From positions 7,599,667-7,663,666 of the forward strand of contig JAJLRJ010000010.1 of assembly GCA_024195265.1 (NCBI GenBank): a DNA stretch of 64,000 nucleotides, written 5' to 3'. Within the stretch, counting starts at the first letter, position 1. The number at the start of each line of letters is the position of its first letter. Origin of the DNA: Dendrophyllia cribrosa. Taxonomy: Eukaryota > Cnidaria > Anthozoa > Scleractinia > Dendrophylliidae. This document shows positions 60,574 to 64,000 of this stretch, in pieces. The notes under the pieces are model-generated. The model did not search any database and had not been told where the DNA came from. It worked only from the letters and a program-made list of their open reading frames with translations. A program made the position numbers and the translations under genes.

Positions 60574-60690
60574 AGGCCCGTTTACACAGGTGATTTTTGT
60601 CGCACTTGTTGATGCAATTTTCGTCACGCGCAAGTTGGATCTTCAAATCGCATATGTAAACGGGCGGCGATTTCAGTGCGATTTCTGATC
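60574..60690. mobile_element. partial copy of the GTTTACAC / TTGTCGC MITE
   Basis: AAAGGCCCGTTTACACAGGT, GATTTTTGTCGCACTTG and GCGATTTCAGTGCGATTTCT match the 3725-4031 element. The other end is missing. Confidence 0.7.
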
Positions 60691-60699
60691 TGAAAAGGA

Positions 60700-62370
60700 G
60701 TGGCAAGTAAACAGCCGACTACGGTAATGAATAACAATTTTCCTCTTCGACGTTCCACATTTTGATGTCGATTTCAGTTTTTTTAGATCCCTGTATGCTT
60801 CGAAGCACAACGATTTTTGATTGAAACCATGTATTAAAAATTTTGTCTTCCAAATAATCTTCGGGACATCAAATATTTTTTAGCTCAGACCGCCGCAACT
60901 ATTAAAACAATTCGTCAAACTGGCGCATGTCCCCTTGTAACATGTTCATCAAACCAAAATTTGTCAGAAATTAGGTTTAAAAATGAATTTGCGTTGAACT
61001 TTTATTCACTCGCCAGATAATGTTTTTCTGTGTATTTTGTCCTGCGTGCACTTTAGCGGTCAGTTTAGAGGTGAAAAAAATCTTCTTTAAAACTACCAAG
61101 TCGTATTTGTGAAAAACTAATAACCATTCAAAAGTTCAACACAACTTATTTTTTCGCTCTTACTTAAGTTTGTTAACTAAATCCTCTGGTGTGAGCTTTC
61201 AAGTGCTTGAATAACTCAAGTATATTACTTTTATCATAACAAGATCTCGTCCACGCTACTAGATTAGACCGACACTGTCAAACGTGAAATGAATAATAGC
61301 TTTAAACATTAATAGGACTATTTTAGTTCGGTTAGTCAGATGTTTTCATTAATCAGTTATAGGTACTCAATGGCCCTGCAAGCTAATCTAGTATAATCCA
61401 GACGTTTTTTTTTTTCAAAAACCCCGATAAATTCGAGAAAAATCTAACTTGAAACTATGTACTGATTTCATTAAAATTGCGCAACACTAAAGTTTAACGA
61501 TCACGAAAGTCAATTTGAAATGGTCATATTTCGCGACACTTTTAAAGGGCGCGGTTTTTTGACATATCCTGGTCAATTTGAAATCAGAATACACTAACAA
61601 AACTATTTTGTTTACATTCTCACACAAAAATTTTTCCATTTACACATGGTTAATGTAGGGACTTCTTTTCATATTTTACAAGAGAAATAGCTGTAATATT
61701 TAGAGGTATTTCTGTTTTTAGAATGGCCAGATATGTTCCCCAAAAAAACGCACCCTAATTTTTCGAGACTTTGCATCCTTTTTCGCCGACTATAAATAAT
61801 CACTGATTAATCTTACAGAAAACAAAATCCGACCAGGAGGGGTGGATATCAAAACAAACAAAAACCTTGTATTATTCAAAGATGGACCGATAACATAACG
61901 AATTTTAGCCCGGTTAGTGGAGCTGAGATTTCAGCAAATCTTCTTTAAAAGATGTTGCGATATATTACATGAAGAAAGTTTCAGCTCCTTAATACAACCA
62001 GGTTGGTTCAGTGTGTCTGACAAAAGGAGATAATATTAGAGCTCTTCCGCTTGTTAAGAAAACTTTCTAACCAAACTCGCCCGTTTTATCTTCCTCCCGC
62101 CCTAATTTTCTGACCTTCACATTTGCACATACTAAATGTATTAACACAAATCCTATTTATTCGATTTTATTAGTATTAAGCTAGAGAGAAAATAGATATG
62201 CGATCAAGAATGACCTGAACTAAGAGCATTATCTAGAATGTCTAAGGATCAGTGAGAAATTGACACGAATGCAATATTTAAAACTCTTGAGCATCTTTCA
62301 AATTCGTGCACTTTGAACAAGACTGGATCCTGTGCAATATAGTTCACATACAGAAGTCGTTTTCCCAGGA
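60700..62370. other. intergenic, possible upstream region of the next gene
   Basis: AT-rich with no recognised repeat or coding. The last hundred bases precede the candidate signal-peptide exon. No TATA box could be assigned. Confidence 0.35.
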
Positions 62371-62372
62371 TA

Positions 62373-62478
62373 ATGCATTTTTATACTTCTTTCAGCTCAA
62401 CACTATTTGGGATTGCTCTGTTCACTCTCGCAAATTTTTGTGAATGCAAGGTGGTTCCTTTACAGACAACACCACAAG
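62373..62478 (+). CDS. candidate first coding exon of a secreted protein
   Basis: The ATG is followed by a classic signal peptide: MHFYTSFSSTLFGIALFTLA and then NFCECKVV, with a hydrophobic core at residues 8-20 and probable cleavage near residue 22-25. The exon ends CCACAAG before a strong donor gtgagt (62479), phase 1. The downstream sequence in the window shows no exon that continues it, so the rest would lie to the right, past 64000. The function is unknown. Confidence 0.45.
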
Positions 62479-62589
62479 GTGAGTGTTTATTGTTGGGGTG
62501 GATTTATTACCCTTTTCCCTCAAGAGCGGTCATAATGAACATCCATTTAGTGAAATACTAGAAAGTAAACAGAAGCCTTAAAGTACTTC

Positions 62590-62880
62590 TCTCGTGGATA
62601 CTGCTCAGTAGCTTTCATTTGAATGGTCACATTGTAGAATCTCATCCGCCGATTTAAAAGTTAGAACCACCTTGTGTAGCACAATATATAGTATCACAGG
62701 AAAGTACTGCTCAGCAGCTTTCGTTTGAATGATCATACTGTAGGATTTCATACAGAGACCCAAAGGTAGAACTACCTGGTACAGCATAATAAACACTACT
62801 AAAGGAAAGTATTGATCAGTAAATTTCATTTAATAACACGGTGGTGTAGGATGTCATCCATAGACTCAAAAGTAAGGAGA
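62590..62880. repeat. 106-bp family, about 2.5 units
   Basis: CAGTAGCTTTCATTTGAATG, GTCACATTGTAGAATCTCAT and AAAGTTAGAACCACCTTGTG, then two more diverged units to ATAGACTCAAAAGTAAGGAG. It lies in what would be the first intron of the candidate secreted gene. Confidence 0.85.
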
Positions 62881-62889
62881 CCATTACAC

Positions 62890-63740
62890 GACTCGAGTTG
62901 AAAGCCTTACCTTTCGGCGCTCAGTAGCCCCACAAGTTCATCATTCGCAATTTAAAATACCCTCAACTTCATTTTCTAAATTATTAAAAACGATACAGAA
63001 CCTTTTGAAATTGCAGTGCTGTTTCGCGGTAGACCCGAGTTCAACACCTCGGCCATGCTTGTAAATATAAGCCAACTGGTCTTCTTTCTGCCAGGTGGAA
63101 TGCCTTGTTATGTTAAATATAAACTGTATACAATGCCCCACAAGCTGCCAGATTTAACATCAACCCTGCAGAAATAAAGTTTAAATAGATATTTTTTCAA
63201 TTTACTTTTCCACTCGTGGAAATGATTAATAGAGTTGACGAGAAAACTAAGTAACGCCTAACCAGCTACGCCCCCCGAAAACCCGCCCTCCTAAAAGTAA
63301 GCCCCTAAATCTCAGACACAAAAATCCTTACGAAAATAGGCCGTCCCAAATTTTCGCCATGGGTCTATTTTAAGATTGACTTAATGAGGCATGAGCTTCG
63401 AATTTAGCACTGTAGAATTGTTGGCATATTTTGAGGCTTTATTGATGTCGTAAAACGCCTTCCGCATCGATATTGACTGCCTTAAATGCAATAAAGCCTA
63501 TTTTATAATGCATCGGTCGATTCCAGAAGTGCACATGTCCCCCCCCCCCCCCCCCCCGGACAGTCCCCGGGCATTAGTATTTTGTGGAAAAAAAAGTGAC
63601 AAATGCCCAATGGCGGGGATAGAAAAGCTGCAAAATGCCATGTCCACGCTACAGTAAAAATTAAAAGAAGGAAAATTCTTCGAATCTAGTTTCATCCAAT
63701 TAACAAATTGATGTCGGTTTTTTATGCGTCTTTCCTCTTA
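62890..63740. other. no gene seen; poly-C tract at 63539-63557
   Basis: A run of about 19 C is followed by GGACAGTCCCCGGGCATTAG. Otherwise AT-rich without recognised features. Confidence 0.45.
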
Positions 63741-63749
63741 TTTACGGTA

Positions 63750-64000
63750 AATTTAGTCATAACCACGGGCTCGTAACTTAAAAGTATGAGTCTAGAGCAA
63801 TTCAGAAACACATTGGAATTTCGAAACTAACATTTATTCCGTTAAAATCGCTCTCAAATAATCCACTGAAACACGGTCCAGTTTACCTTCGGTAATGCTT
63901 ATTTCAGCAACAGCACTATAATCCTGCTCATCGCCAATTGTCAGGTCTGGATTCCCAACAAATATCTTCATCTTTCCGCTTTAAGGTTATTTTTAGTTTC
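63750..64000 (-). repeat. dispersed repeat of unknown type, copy with open frame
   Basis: On the minus strand it is homologous to 21095-21355. From 63970 down to about 63833 a frame is open and ends at TAA: it contains [20 protein letters not shown] and ends VDYLRAILTE. The repeat continues beyond the window edge. No family recognised; it may be the 3' end of a transposon or multicopy gene ORF. Confidence 0.55.

Overview
This is eukaryotic, animal DNA. It is AT-rich and intron-rich, and it is packed with short inverted-repeat transposons. Gene content and repeat style suggest a cnidarian, most likely an anthozoan such as a stony coral. The only confidently identified host gene is the 3' half of MED12, the Mediator kinase-module subunit 12. 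Thirteen coding exons on the + strand (439-22298) join in consistent phase into one 934-residue reading frame that ends in a stop. The 5' exons lie upstream of the window.

Region 1-22.8 kb is MED12. Its exons total only 2.8 kb. The introns hold a Penelope-like retroelement end just before the first exon, five elements with an 88-bp repeat unit (one is a ~28-unit satellite at 15.2-17.8 kb), five copies of a CCAAT-rich TA-inserting MITE, a nested non-LTR retrotransposon (9.9-12.1 kb), several fold-back elements, a SINE fragment and a 106-bp tandem repeat. The last exons encode a glutamine-rich tail typical of MED12.

Region 22.8-64 kb has no confidently recognised host gene. It is a mosaic of nested mobile elements. 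These include hAT-like elements that begin CCCGGG followed by long poly-G runs, piggyBac-like TTAA elements, 3-bp-TSD palindromes, a Tc1/mariner-like element with a dead transposase (50.2-51.2 kb), non-LTR fragments and 106-bp repeat relatives. A 910-bp TIR element (32836-33745) has terminal arrays of the heptamer TTCGATT and an internal open frame. A plausible first coding exon with a signal peptide (62373-62478) may begin a gene that continues to the right. A second isolated exon-like segment sits at 57053-57173.

The most notable signals are: (1) several unrelated MITE families whose interiors are built from one short family-specific motif; (2) insertion histories that can be read directly from target-site duplications and empty sibling sites; (3) a microsatellite that appears to have grown out of a retrotransposon's target-site duplication; and (4) poly-G tracts fixed just inside the ends of hAT-like elements.
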